Part shown: positions 1 through 5,273 of the stretch, one piece after another
How positions within the stretch are numbered: position 1 is the stretch's first letter
Layout of the letters: each line of letters begins with the position of its first letter
Assembly (NCBI GenBank): GCA_002435585.1
Contig: DJDY01000125.1
Coordinates: 533-17,520, forward strand
Length of the DNA: 16,988 nt
From: Lachnospira sp. UBA5912
Lineage (GTDB): Bacteria > Bacillota > Clostridia > Lachnospirales > Lachnospiraceae
Reading direction: 5' to 3'
The notes under the pieces: model-generated
What the model was told of the DNA's origin: nothing
Databases searched by the model: none
The model's input: the letters and a program-made list of their open reading frames with translations, nothing else
Translations under genes and position numbers: made by a program

Positions 1-25
1 CAAGCAAGTAACATACAAGGAGGTG
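1..25 (+). repeat. 25-bp direct repeat, copy 1 (carries an RBS)
   Basis: The first 25 bases are identical to 617-641. Both copies end in AAGGAGGTG, which serves as the Shine-Dalgarno of the small membrane-protein gene that follows. The repeat begins at the window edge, so its true left end is unknown. Confidence 0.9.
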
Positions 26-29
26 TAAA

Positions 30-173
30 TTGGTTGATGGTGTAGTTATTCTTGCAGTTCTATTGCTGAATATATATGCAATAGTTTCATGCATGCAGGA
101 CGATAACAGAGCTTTTGCTATATCAAAGGTACTGGCAGATGGCATTGCTTTAATATACGTTTGTACTCATTGA
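30..173 (+). CDS. small single-pass membrane protein, 47 aa
   Basis: A 47-residue ORF with a TTG start sits 5 nt after AAGGAGGT (17-24), a strong ribosome binding site. Residues 5 to about 22 (VVILAVLLLNIYAIVSCM) form one hydrophobic membrane segment, followed by a short charged stretch (QDDNR) and a mostly apolar tail. It is too small to assign to a family. Its 3' end overlaps the 3' end of the convergent minus-strand gene by 56 bp (118-173). The same RBS segment precedes another small membrane protein at 647, so the two may be paralogous slots in the same early operon. Function is unknown; small membrane proteins of temperate phages often act at the envelope, but nothing here proves that. 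Confidence 0.55.
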   Translation: MVDGVVILAVLLLNIYAIVSCMQDDNRAFAISKVLADGIALIYVCTH

Positions 174-561
174 AAGTAAAGATGCATAGTTCATTAAAAA
201 CTTTATCTAACTCTTCACGACAAATGTCAATGTTGAAATCTGGATTTTCATCTTCGGCTTCAAGTAAATTCAAAAAGGCAAGATAGAATTCAGAATAAAG
301 TGATTGTGAATGAGCATCCATTAAATGAATATTTTGCGTGAATAAATCAAGAAAGATACTTCGTGCTTCAAAACCAAGTGAACTTAAATTATTGTCAGAA
401 AGAAAGCCGGCACAATATTTTTGGTAAAAAGGAATATAGAATTTATCCAGTCTTTCCTTATAGACAACTTTTTTAGAAGTAAGAAGGTCTTTAATAAAGT
501 TTGAGTAAATGGCAATGCAAGAGCCAATCAGTGAAATTATAGCAACAATTATAGAAACCAT
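118..561 (-). CDS. membrane-anchored protein on the opposite strand (moron-like), 147 aa
   Basis: This is the only convincing minus-strand gene of the window. I chose the ATG at 561 because AGGAGG (572-577) lies 10 nt ahead of it; an in-frame TTG at 570 has only 1 nt spacing. Residues 1 to about 20 (MVSIIVAIISLIGSCIAIYS) are a membrane anchor, followed by a roughly 125-residue soluble part rich in aromatic and charged residues with a KERLDKFYIPFYQKY segment near residues 35-50. No catalytic motif is recognised. It has its own extended -10 promoter (593-598), sits between two copies of a 25-bp repeat, and points against the early operon. That is the usual layout of a lysogenic conversion or superinfection-exclusion gene, which is inference from position only. 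Confidence 0.8.
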   Translation of the reverse strand: MVSIIVAIISLIGSCIAIYSNFIKDLLTSKKVVYKERLDKFYIPFYQKYCAGFLSDNNLSSLGFEARSIFLDLFTQNIHLMDAHSQSLYSEFYLAFLNLLEAEDENPDFNIDICREELDKVFNELCIFTFNEYKRILKQCHLPVPLI

Positions 562-592
562 AGTGTGCAATCCTCCTGTATGTGATGAATTG

Positions 593-620
593 ATTATACC
601 ACATATCTAGGGGATTCAAG
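593..620 (-). promoter_or_regulatory. extended -10 promoter for the minus-strand gene
   Basis: On the minus strand TATAAT (598-593) is preceded by TG and one base, a consensus extended -10. A weak -35, CTTGAA (620-615), lies 16 nt upstream and overlaps the 25-bp repeat by 4 bp. The start codon at 561 is about 30 nt downstream. This would allow expression while the + strand early operon is silent. Confidence 0.6.
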
Positions 621-641
621 CAAGTAACATACAAGGAGGTG
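617..641 (+). repeat. 25-bp direct repeat, copy 2 (carries an RBS)
   Basis: Exact copy of 1-25. It ends in AAGGAGGTG, which is the RBS for the GTG start at 647. The two copies bracket the 47-aa gene and the minus-strand gene, so recombination between them would remove 616 bp and leave one intact RBS in front of the next gene. Confidence 0.9.
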
Positions 642-646
642 AGAGC

Positions 647-865
647 GTGAAGCTATCAAGTATTGACCAAAAGATAGAAGATATATGTCTAAGAGCAGCA
701 AGTGTAATGTGGAGCCATAAAGGATTATTGCTTTTAATATTCTGTTGGATATATCTGTTCTGGGTCGGAACATTTGGTTGTGAAACAGAATTTGGTGTTT
801 TATTAACACTTGCTGCATTGTGCGTAATGTTTTTATGCATTATATGCCCATCAATCTTTGTGTAA
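647..865 (+). CDS. small membrane protein with two hydrophobic segments, 72 aa
   Basis: The GTG start at 647 follows AAGGAGGT (633-640) with 6 nt spacing. The protein has an amphipathic N-terminus (about residues 1-24), then two hydrophobic segments: roughly 27-42 (LLLLIFCWIYLFWVG) and 50-72. A short loop with CETE separates them, which suggests a hairpin-type membrane protein. I do not recognise a family. It shares its RBS segment with the gene at 30, which marks it as the original operon member if the intervening piece is an insertion. A non-coding gap of about 100 nt follows before the next gene. Confidence 0.65.
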   Translation: MKLSSIDQKIEDICLRAASVMWSHKGLLLLIFCWIYLFWVGTFGCETEFGVLLTLAALCVMFLCIICPSIFV

Positions 866-974
866 TAAGTAATAAAGCTGAAATTAAAACTAATGAGAAA
901 ATAATGCCAATGAGTAACAAAAGAATATTACTAAGCATATAAGACAGTAAGTAAAAGCATAAGAGGTGGTATGT

Positions 975-1151
975 ATGAAATACGATTTAAAGACAACAGT
1001 ATTCCCTGATGGATGTGTTGTGAATGTGCATTCACCACAGCTGTCAGAGGAAGAAAGAGCTAAGGCAGTTGCTAATCTTAAGGAAGCAGCACAAAGATAT
1101 GCCAGAAGTGTTATTAAGCAGAAAGCGATAAAGGAGGAAGTAAAACAATGA
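975..1151 (+). CDS. conserved small phage protein, 58 aa
   Basis: The start is the ATG at 975, because AGAGGTGG (962-969) is 5 nt ahead; the in-frame GTG at 966 lies inside that RBS. The product opens with MKYDLKTTVFPDGCVVNVHS and continues as a lysine/glutamate-rich helix (about residues 24-58, SEEERAKAVANLKEAAQR). From memory this N-terminal pattern recurs in phages and integrative elements of Clostridia, where the function is unknown. Its last codons overlap the next start (ATGA at 1148-1151), so the two are translationally coupled. Confidence 0.75.
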   Translation: MKYDLKTTVFPDGCVVNVHSPQLSEEERAKAVANLKEAAQRYARSVIKQKAIKEEVKQ

Positions 1152-1306
1152 GAACAACCGGGGAAATAATTGCATTCAACAAGAGAATCAATGCAGCTAT
1201 TGCAGATGGAAGAATCGAAGATGCATCCAAGTGGATGCTAAGGCTTCACAGGCTGGAGTGCAAAGCAGGTGTTTCAATCGGCGATTACAGATTAAGAAAC
1301 ATATAA
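1148..1306 (+). CDS. small hypothetical protein, 52 aa
   Basis: The ATG at 1148 overlaps the previous stop codon as ATGA. The AAAGGAGG upstream (1130-1137, within the preceding gene) is 10 nt away, somewhat long but consistent with coupled initiation. The 52 residues (MRTTGEIIAFNKRINAAIAD and on) look like a helical, charged protein with no cysteine motif or membrane segment. No family is recognised. Its stop codon TAA at 1304-1306 runs into the A-tract that, on the other strand, forms the U-run of a candidate minus-strand terminator. Confidence 0.6.
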   Translation: MRTTGEIIAFNKRINAAIADGRIEDASKWMLRLHRLECKAGVSIGDYRLRNI

Positions 1307-1346
1307 AAAGAGCTGCAGTGAGGCAACACCGCAACTCAAATAAAAA
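1305..1346 (-). ncRNA. candidate short minus-strand RNA with intrinsic terminator
   Basis: Between 1310 and 1337 a hairpin has its arms at 1310-1320 and 1327-1337. Read on the + strand it has two mismatches (C1313/A1334 and A1317/C1330). Read on the minus strand both become G-U pairs, giving an unbroken 11-bp stem with a 6-nt loop, followed by five U (1309-1305). The stem therefore fits a minus-strand RNA. A minus promoter (TTTACT, 16 nt, TATAAT) at 1353-1380 would start transcription near 1346 and give about 42 nt. No ORF is involved. The RNA is inferred, not shown. Confidence 0.4.
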
Positions 1347-1352
1347 ATCTCA

Positions 1353-1380
1353 ATTATAGTGTAGAACATTTAGGAGTAAA
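1353..1380 (-). promoter_or_regulatory. minus-strand sigma-A-like promoter upstream of the zinc-ribbon gene
   Basis: On the minus strand, -10 TATAAT (1358-1353) lies 16 nt from -35 TTTACT (1380-1375). The -35 overlaps the Shine-Dalgarno of the + strand gene at 1386. It would drive the short RNA described at 1305-1346. Confidence 0.4.
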
Positions 1381-1385
1381 AAGCA

Positions 1386-1568
1386 ATGTGGAATTACAAA
1401 TGTTTACATTGTGGCGCAAGATTGGATCCTGGAGAGAAATGTGATTGCCAGGATGAAAGACAGCGTTACTTAAGACAGTTTAGGATGTCCAGAAACGGAC
1501 AATATCAGTTTATATTTGGAGGTATTAATGATGAAAAAGAGCGTAACAATATCAGTCAAAGAGTATAA
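1386..1568 (+). CDS. small zinc-ribbon-like protein, 60 aa
   Basis: The ATG at 1386 follows AGGAG (1372-1376) with 9 nt spacing. The N-terminus MWNYKCLHCGARLDPGEKCD carries a CxxC pair (residues 6 and 9) and a CxC pair (residues 19 and 21), a treble-clef or ribbon-type Zn-binding arrangement (CHCGARLDPGEKCDC). The remaining 40 residues are charged and lack motifs. Small zinc-ribbon proteins are common in early phage operons, often without known role. The 3' end overlaps the next gene by 41 bp in another frame. Confidence 0.65.
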   Translation: MWNYKCLHCGARLDPGEKCDCQDERQRYLRQFRMSRNGQYQFIFGGINDEKERNNISQRV

Positions 1569-1695
1569 GAAGCTTATAAGGAAAAGCGTCCAGGTAAGAA
1601 TATTAAAAGATAAATTCAGTACAGAAGATTATGTATCATCAAATGAGATTAAGAGTGTATTAGGAATTAAAGGAGAGGAGAACACTAATGATTAA
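1528..1695 (+). CDS. small conserved phage protein, 55 aa
   Basis: ATG codons at 1528 and 1531 follow TTGGAGG (1516-1522) at 5 and 8 nt; either may be used. The product begins MMKKSVTISVKEYKKLIRKS and ends in a basic/acidic segment, with SSNEIKSVLGI near residues 37-47. Proteins of this shape (VTVSVKEYKxLI...) are frequent ahead of phage recombination genes, with no known function. It overlaps the zinc-ribbon gene by 41 bp and the HD gene by 8 bp, so it belongs to a tightly packed operon. Confidence 0.65.
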   Translation: MMKKSVTISVKEYKKLIRKSVQVRILKDKFSTEDYVSSNEIKSVLGIKGEENTND

Positions 1696-2296
1696 TACTA
1701 AGGAGACTATAGAGCAGATATTAAGAGCCACAGGAAGAGATGGCATAGAAGATTTACTTAAGCATATGGAAGAGGCTGGATTCTATACAGCACCTTGCAG
1801 CGGAGCATATCACCTTGCAAAAGAGGGTGGGTTAGCAGAGCATTCACTTAATGTATACAACTATATGATGGAGCTTGCTGATGCAGTAATGTTAGCCGGT
1901 GACAGAATGGATATAAGTGAGAGCATAGCAATATGTGCAATCTTACACGATCTTGGCAAGATGGGAGACCACGGAAAAGATAATTATGTTCCTAACTATG
2001 TAAGATCCAGAACGAAGAATAAGGAAACTGGTGAGTATGATTACATACAGTCAGAAGCTAAGCCTTATGAGATTAATAAAGAACTGGCATACATAGACCA
2101 CGAGATTCGCTCTGTAATGATAGCAGAGCGCTATATAAAGCTCACAGAGGGAGAAGAACAGGCAATATTATGGCATAACGGATTATATGGCATATTCAAA
2201 TATGAGATACAGGGCAAGGAAACACCGTTATATATGCTGCTTCATTTTGCAGATATGTGGGTTTCAAGAGAAGTTGAGAAAGAGAAGGAGAACTAA
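1688..2296 (+). CDS. HD-domain metal-dependent phosphohydrolase, 202 aa
   Basis: HD-superfamily signature residues are visible in order: H52 in the AEHSLNVY segment, the H87-D88 pair in AILHDLGK with K91, H163 in ILWHNGLYG, and D189 in LLHFADMWVSR. Members hydrolyse phosphomonoesters or cyclic and noncyclic nucleotides using a divalent metal, in the cytoplasm. In phages the role is usually put down to nucleotide metabolism or nucleotide signalling, but the substrate cannot be read from sequence. The start has GAGGAG (1675-1680) 7 nt ahead. It lies directly upstream of the recombination genes, so it is expressed early. Confidence 0.85.
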   Translation: MINTKETIEQILRATGRDGIEDLLKHMEEAGFYTAPCSGAYHLAKEGGLAEHSLNVYNYMMELADAVMLAGDRMDISESIAICAILHDLGKMGDHGKDNYVPNYVRSRTKNKETGEYDYIQSEAKPYEINKELAYIDHEIRSVMIAERYIKLTEGEEQAILWHNGLYGIFKYEIQGKETPLYMLLHFADMWVSREVEKEKEN

Positions 2297-2301
2297 GAGA
2301 T

Positions 2302-2838
2302 ATGGAATTGAATTTCAGACATTTAAGAGCAGATGAGATAGATTGCAGGATAGCCACTATCTCAGAGAAAGGACTAAGCCTTTTGTTATACAAGGATGCC
2401 AGAGTGGATCAGAACATTCTTGATGAAACTGTAAAGCCACTTAACTGGAAGAGAAGTCATCAGAGCATAGATGGAAGATTGTATTGTACTGTGTCTATTA
2501 GAAATGATGCGACAGGTGAATGGATTGATAAGCAGGATGTAGGGGTTGAATCTTACACGGAAAAAGAAAAAGGACAGGCTTCAGACAGCTTTAAGAGAGC
2601 ATGCTTTAACTGGGGCATAGGAAGAGAGTTATATACAGCACCATTCATATGGGTATCTGCAGATAAGTGCAACATACAGAAAAATAGTAATGGCAAGTAT
2701 GCCTGCTATGATAAATTCATTGTAGAGCAGCTATTATATAACGAATCCGGAGAGATAATTGCTTTAAGCATAAGAAATACCAGCAGAGGTGTAAGAGCAT
2801 TTCTTATGGATAATAGAGCCAAGGAGCAGGCATCATGA
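2302..2838 (+). CDS. Rad52-superfamily single-strand annealing protein (Sak-like)
   Basis: The protein (178 aa) has the hallmark segment of Rad52-type annealing proteins, EKEKGQASDSFKRACFNWGI (residues 87-106), corresponding to the KG-x2-(T/S)DxxKRA-x-FG core. It is preceded by a strand-rich region with VSIRNDATGEWIDKQDVG and followed by GRELYTAPFIW. Such proteins anneal complementary ssDNA during phage recombination and double-strand break repair. The context agrees: a NinB-like protein, an HNH-like nuclease and a RusA resolvase follow. AAGGAG (2284-2289) precedes the ATG at 12 nt. The stop overlaps the next start (ATGA, 2835-2838). Family placement is by motif only; a search could move it to another annealing family. 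Confidence 0.75.
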   Translation: MELNFRHLRADEIDCRIATISEKGLSLLLYKDARVDQNILDETVKPLNWKRSHQSIDGRLYCTVSIRNDATGEWIDKQDVGVESYTEKEKGQASDSFKRACFNWGIGRELYTAPFIWVSADKCNIQKNSNGKYACYDKFIVEQLLYNESGEIIALSIRNTSRGVRAFLMDNRAKEQAS

Positions 2839-3380
2839 GATGCATAGGCAGATATAAGGATGTAGCTATTGATTTCAATACTATGAAGCAGATGCTTACA
2901 TTAGAGGTTGATGGTGAGGTTGCAGAACAGTTCATAGAGCTGAGGGATAAAGAGAAGCTTGATATTGAGATTAAGCCTCACAGGGAAAGACGAAGCTTGG
3001 ATGCCAATGCATATTTTCACGTTCTTGTAGGCAGGATTGCTGATAAGACTAATACTTCTAAAGCAAGGATTAAGAATATTCTCCTGGGGCGGTATGGACA
3101 ACCTCAGGAGGTGTCTGAGGGAGTAGCAGCGGTTATAAAAACAAACATCCCAATAGAAGCAGCATATGAAATGGAAGAACCACACCTTAAGTATATCAAG
3201 TATGAGAATGAAAAAGGTGCTGAAGTATTTTTCTACAAGCTGATCAGAGGGAGTCATACATATAACACTCACGAAATGTCGGTATTGATAGATGGTACTG
3301 TGGCAGATGCCAAGGAGCTGGGAATAGATACTATGTCTCCTGTGGAGCTGGCACAGCTTAAGGAAAGGTGGAACATATGA
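2835..3380 (+). CDS. NinB / lambda Orf-like recombination protein
   Basis: 181 aa with RERRSLDANAYFHVLVGRIA (about residues 50-69) and a C-terminal GSHTYNTHEMSVLIDGTVAD segment (about 140-159). This matches the layout of NinB-type proteins: an RSLDxNAxxW-like helix followed by a (S)T-x2-EM-x2-LI segment near the C-terminus. Lambda Orf/NinB binds ssDNA and assists RecBCD- or Red-type recombination as a RecFOR-like mediator. It is coupled to the Rad52-like gene by a 4-bp overlap, and the next gene begins inside its stop codon. The match is by motif spacing and context, so moderate confidence. Confidence 0.6.
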   Translation: MRCIGRYKDVAIDFNTMKQMLTLEVDGEVAEQFIELRDKEKLDIEIKPHRERRSLDANAYFHVLVGRIADKTNTSKARIKNILLGRYGQPQEVSEGVAAVIKTNIPIEAAYEMEEPHLKYIKYENEKGAEVFFYKLIRGSHTYNTHEMSVLIDGTVADAKELGIDTMSPVELAQLKERWNI

Positions 3381-3667
3381 GTAAGAAGCTTAAGAGCGTA
3401 TTCACAGATAATATGGATGAATGTATATTCACCCATACGTCACCGGTAGAAAGGCATCATATATTTGGTGGTCCTAACAGAAAGAAGAGTGAGAAGTACG
3501 GATTCGTAGTTCCACTTCGTCCGGATCTGCATCCTAATGGTGCACACGCAGGACAATCTGCAGGTGTTATAGATGCAAGACTTAAGAAGATGGCTCAGAA
3601 GTATTATGAGCAGCATTATGGTACCAGAGAGTACTTTATACAGGAGTTTGGTAAGAGTTATCTGTGA
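3377..3667 (+). CDS. HNH-like (beta-beta-alpha metal) nuclease-type small protein, 96 aa
   Basis: The ATG at 3377 overlaps the previous TGA and follows AGGAAAGGTGG; an in-frame GTG at 3368 is part of that RBS. Visible motifs are C-x-FTHTSPVERHHIFGGPNR (around residues 16-34, with a HH pair) and VPLRPDLHPNGAHAG (around 44-58, with LH and NGAH). The order C, HH, then a (C/R)PxLH pattern resembles His-Me finger proteins such as YbcO/NinG-type nucleases, but only one Cys is present. It sits between NinB-like and RusA genes, consistent with branched-DNA processing. Its stop codon lies inside an inverted repeat (3661-3700). Confidence 0.6.
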   Translation: MSKKLKSVFTDNMDECIFTHTSPVERHHIFGGPNRKKSEKYGFVVPLRPDLHPNGAHAGQSAGVIDARLKKMAQKYYEQHYGTREYFIQEFGKSYL

Positions 3668-3700
3668 CTTTATAATATCACACATCTACGCTGTCACAGA
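3661..3700 (+). promoter_or_regulatory. inverted repeat over the stop codon of the HNH-like gene
   Basis: TCTGTGAC (3661-3668) pairs perfectly with GTCACAGA (3693-3700) across a 24-nt loop. A competing smaller stem, TGTGA (3663-3667) with TCACA (3678-3682), uses the same 5' arm. There is no T-run, so this is not an intrinsic terminator; it may slow mRNA decay or ribosomes at the 84-nt gap before rusA. Confidence 0.4.
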
Positions 3701-3711
3701 AATACATATAA

Positions 3712-3738
3712 GCCCTGTGGTACATACTTCCACAGGGC
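3712..3738 (+). promoter_or_regulatory. strong hairpin just upstream of the rusA RBS
   Basis: GCCCTGTGG (3712-3720) and CCACAGGGC (3730-3738) form a perfect 9-bp stem with a 9-nt loop. It abuts the AAAGGAG (3741-3747) used by rusA and has no T-run. A role in mRNA stability or in presenting the RBS is plausible. Confidence 0.5.
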
Positions 3739-3751
3739 GGAAAGGAGCTGA

Positions 3752-4138
3752 ATGCTCTATACATTTACAATTAGGGGTACGCTTCCAGGATTAAATGAGT
3801 ATCTGAAAGCGGAGCGGAGCTTTCATAACCGGCACAGCACCGGAAACGATATGAAACAGCAGTATCAGATGATTATATCTAACGCTATAAGGCTGAATCT
3901 TAAGCGTACCCATATAAACAATCCGGTCCGGATTAAATACACCTTCTATGAGCCTAATAGAAAGCGTGACCTTGATAATATAGCAGGGGTTGCACATAAG
4001 TTCATACAGGATGCACTTGTTAAGTGTAAGGTGCTTGATAATGATGGCTGGAATAACATAGTAGGCTTTGAGGATCATTTCTTCATAGATAAACACAACC
4101 CACGTATAGAAGTGGTGCTGGAAGAGGTGAAGCCGTGA
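3752..4138 (+). CDS. rusA: RusA-family Holliday junction resolvase
   Basis: 128 aa, close to the usual RusA length of about 120. The signature NRKRDLDNIAGVAHKFIQDA (residues 69-88) carries the catalytic aspartates D73 and D75. The second acidic site is in LDNDGWNNIVGFE (D96, D98). RusA homodimers cut four-way junctions and other branched DNA in the cytoplasm, resolving recombination or replication intermediates of the phage genome. The N-terminal TIRGTLPGLNEYL is also typical (strand then PxxxNxY/N). AAAGGAG lies 4 nt ahead of the ATG, and the stop overlaps the GTG of the next gene, so expression of resolvase and initiator is linked. Confidence 0.9.
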   Translation: MLYTFTIRGTLPGLNEYLKAERSFHNRHSTGNDMKQQYQMIISNAIRLNLKRTHINNPVRIKYTFYEPNRKRDLDNIAGVAHKFIQDALVKCKVLDNDGWNNIVGFEDHFFIDKHNPRIEVVLEEVKP

Positions 4139-4641
4139 ATACAGAGCAGAGAATCGACTATATAAAACAACTGAATGGGTTTGAAAGGTGGCTCGAAAGT
4201 CATTACTTGCCAAGCGCTGCGCAATTATTGTACTACAAGTTATTAAGTATCAATAATATGGCAGGGTGGTGCGAGTGGATACAAGTAGATAACCAGCGAG
4301 TAATGTCTCGTTGTCAGATGTCAAGAGAGGCTACGTTAGTCGAAAACAGAAATAAATTAATAGAAGCAGGACTTATAGAATTCCAGAGAGGAAAGAAAGG
4401 AAGTCCTAATAAATATAAAATTTGTACTTTCAAATCCGTAGGGAAAACCGTAGGAGAAACCGAAGTAAAAACCGTAGTACAAACCGAAGTACAAACCGTA
4501 GGAGAAACCGTAGCCATATATAAACAAAAACAAAAACTAAATAATATAGCGCCTGCGCGCGCAAAGAAAAATAAATTCACAAATTACAGTCAGCGTGAGC
4601 GGCGGTCAGATGAGTTTTATGATTCGTTGCTTAGTAACTGA
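4135..4641 (+). CDS. DnaD-like phage replication initiator (replisome organiser)
   Basis: The GTG start overlaps the rusA stop and follows GAAGAGGTG. Residues 1 to about 95 form a winged-helix-type N-terminal domain (LPSAAQLLYYKLLSINNMAG, then QVDNQRVMSRCQMSREAT, then IEAGLIEFQRGKKGSPNKYK), as in phage DnaD-like initiators. Residues about 100-125 are a 4-residue tandem repeat (TVGE/TEVK/TVVQ types) encoded by the 12-bp iterons. The C-terminus NKFTNYSQRERRSDEFYDSL is the conserved tail of this group. Such proteins bind iterons within their own gene and recruit the host helicase machinery. At 168 aa it is short, lacking a long second DnaD domain. No DnaC-like loader follows. Confidence 0.75.
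   Translation: MNTEQRIDYIKQLNGFERWLESHYLPSAAQLLYYKLLSINNMAGWCEWIQVDNQRVMSRCQMSREATLVENRNKLIEAGLIEFQRGKKGSPNKYKICTFKSVGKTVGETEVKTVVQTEVQTVGETVAIYKQKQKLNNIAPARAKKNKFTNYSQRERRSDEFYDSLLSN
4436..4513 (+). repeat. seven 12-bp iterons (probable phage replication origin)
   Basis: CCG(T/A)AG recurs at 4436, 4448, 4460, 4472, 4484, 4496 and 4508, exactly every 12 bp, with unit form CCGWAGNNNAAA. Two units (CCGTAGGAGAAA) are identical. The period equals about 1.1 helical turns, so initiator protomers would line up along one slowly rotating face. In several phages of Gram-positive bacteria the origin lies as direct repeats inside the initiator gene, which supports an origin call. Confidence 0.75.
4514..4551 (+). 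other. AT-rich tract beside the iterons (candidate unwinding element)
   Basis: Immediately after the iterons comes a tract of about 38 bp that is almost wholly A/T (CATATATAAACAAAAACAAA and on), then the 10-bp palindrome TGCGCGCGCA at 4554-4563. Iterons followed by an AT-rich stretch are the standard form of a theta origin. Confidence 0.5.
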
Positions 4642-4655
4642 CGGAAGGAGTATGC

Positions 4656-5066
4656 ATGTTAGATTTAGAGTATCTTAACAGGTTCGGTAAGGACCTTGTT
4701 TCAGAAACTGACAGGCTTTTACAGGTGAAGTCTGCCTATGAGGAGATAAAGCCAGAGGTGCTATACAAAGCGGAGTTAACAGAAGATGGACGTAATATCG
4801 GGTACACAGCTTTCGAGAATGTTCCAGGACTTAAGGATATAGCCACAGATACATCTGACTTCATAAAGAGCCAGATTGGGAAGTATCTGGAAGATAAAAG
4901 CAGCAACCTGAGGGAGTGTATAACCGCCATGGTGGAAGATATTACCGGAAGTATGGATCCAAAGAGTGTGAAGAGTATGGATCCAAAACCTGATGATTCT
5001 ATGAACGTGGTAAAAGAGTGTGCGTGGATGAAGAGCCTGTTATTCATCCAGTATCACAGACAGTAG
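4656..5066 (+). CDS. hypothetical acidic/helical protein, 136 aa
   Basis: The ATG at 4656 follows AAGGAG (4645-4650) with 5 nt spacing. The first 95 residues look like a folded helical domain (MLDLEYLNRFGKDLVSETDR..., then LKDIATDTSDFIKSQIGKYL). After that comes a low-complexity linker containing a duplicated SMDPK (DNA repeat at 4950-4963 and 4974-4987). The last 18 residues (ECAWMKSLLFIQYHRQ) read unlike the rest and overlap another frame that continues in similar low-complexity style, so the natural protein may be frameshifted into the 5018 ORF. No family recognised. It follows the initiator directly and belongs to the early operon. Confidence 0.6.
   Translation: MLDLEYLNRFGKDLVSETDRLLQVKSAYEEIKPEVLYKAELTEDGRNIGYTAFENVPGLKDIATDTSDFIKSQIGKYLEDKSSNLRECITAMVEDITGSMDPKSVKSMDPKPDDSMNVVKECAWMKSLLFIQYHRQ
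4950..4987 (+). repeat. 14-bp direct repeat inside the 4656 gene
   Basis: AGTATGGATCCAAA occurs at 4950-4963 and 4974-4987, 24 bp apart, and encodes the repeated SMDPK. It marks a local duplication in the linker. Confidence 0.7.
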
Positions 5067-5263
5067 CTGTGGATTGTGCAGACAAAAGTAGTGTGGTTGA
5101 GCTTAGTCCATCTAAGTCAAAGGTTAGTCCAAGCCAAGTCAAGGACAAGCCTAAAACAAGCGTAGTTAAGGCAAAGACTAAGGCAACCAAGAAGACCGCA
5201 GAGCCAAAGGCTAAGCAAGAAAAGAAAGATAAAGCAACAGGAAAGGCGAACACTCCCAGTTGA
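5018..5263 (+). CDS. lysine-rich basic protein or frameshifted C-terminus of the preceding gene, 81 aa
   Basis: A GTG start at 5018 lacks a good ribosome binding site (only AAAAGAG immediately before) and lies 49 bp inside the 4656 gene, in the -1 frame relative to it. The first 30 residues are acidic/neutral (VDEEPVIHPVSQTVAVDCAD); residues 32-81 are Lys/Ser/Thr/Ala-rich (for example KTSVVKAKTKATKKTAEPKA), like nucleic-acid-binding tails. The -1 frame is open only from 4997, because two TGA codons (4991-4996) precede it. A -1 frameshift near 5010-5018 would give one continuous protein with folded domain, acidic linker and basic tail. No canonical slippery heptamer is visible. Confidence 0.4.
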   Translation: MCVDEEPVIHPVSQTVAVDCADKSSVVELSPSKSKVSPSQVKDKPKTSVVKAKTKATKKTAEPKAKQEKKDKATGKANTPS

Positions 5264-5273
5264 AAGAATATAT

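Noticed and set aside
594..840. Two minus-strand ORFs opposite the 72-aa membrane protein gene
   Set aside because: They overlap the + strand gene that has a perfect RBS, differ in frame only, and have no RBS of their own.
903..941. 12-codon ORF in the gap before the gene at 975
   Set aside because: No ribosome binding site and too short to support.
3573..3794. + strand ORF overlapping the HNH-like gene and rusA in another frame
   Set aside because: No RBS, covers both hairpins, and both overlapped genes have strong family motifs.
4436..4513. CRISPR-like array
   Set aside because: The 12-bp units are contiguous without spacers and keep the reading frame of a protein gene; they are iterons.
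5006..5020. Programmed -1 frameshift with a canonical slippery heptamer
   Set aside because: The zero-frame codons GTA AAA GAG do not give an X-XXY-YYZ heptamer, and I see no clear downstream stem. The possibility of an indel remains, but not a standard slippery site.
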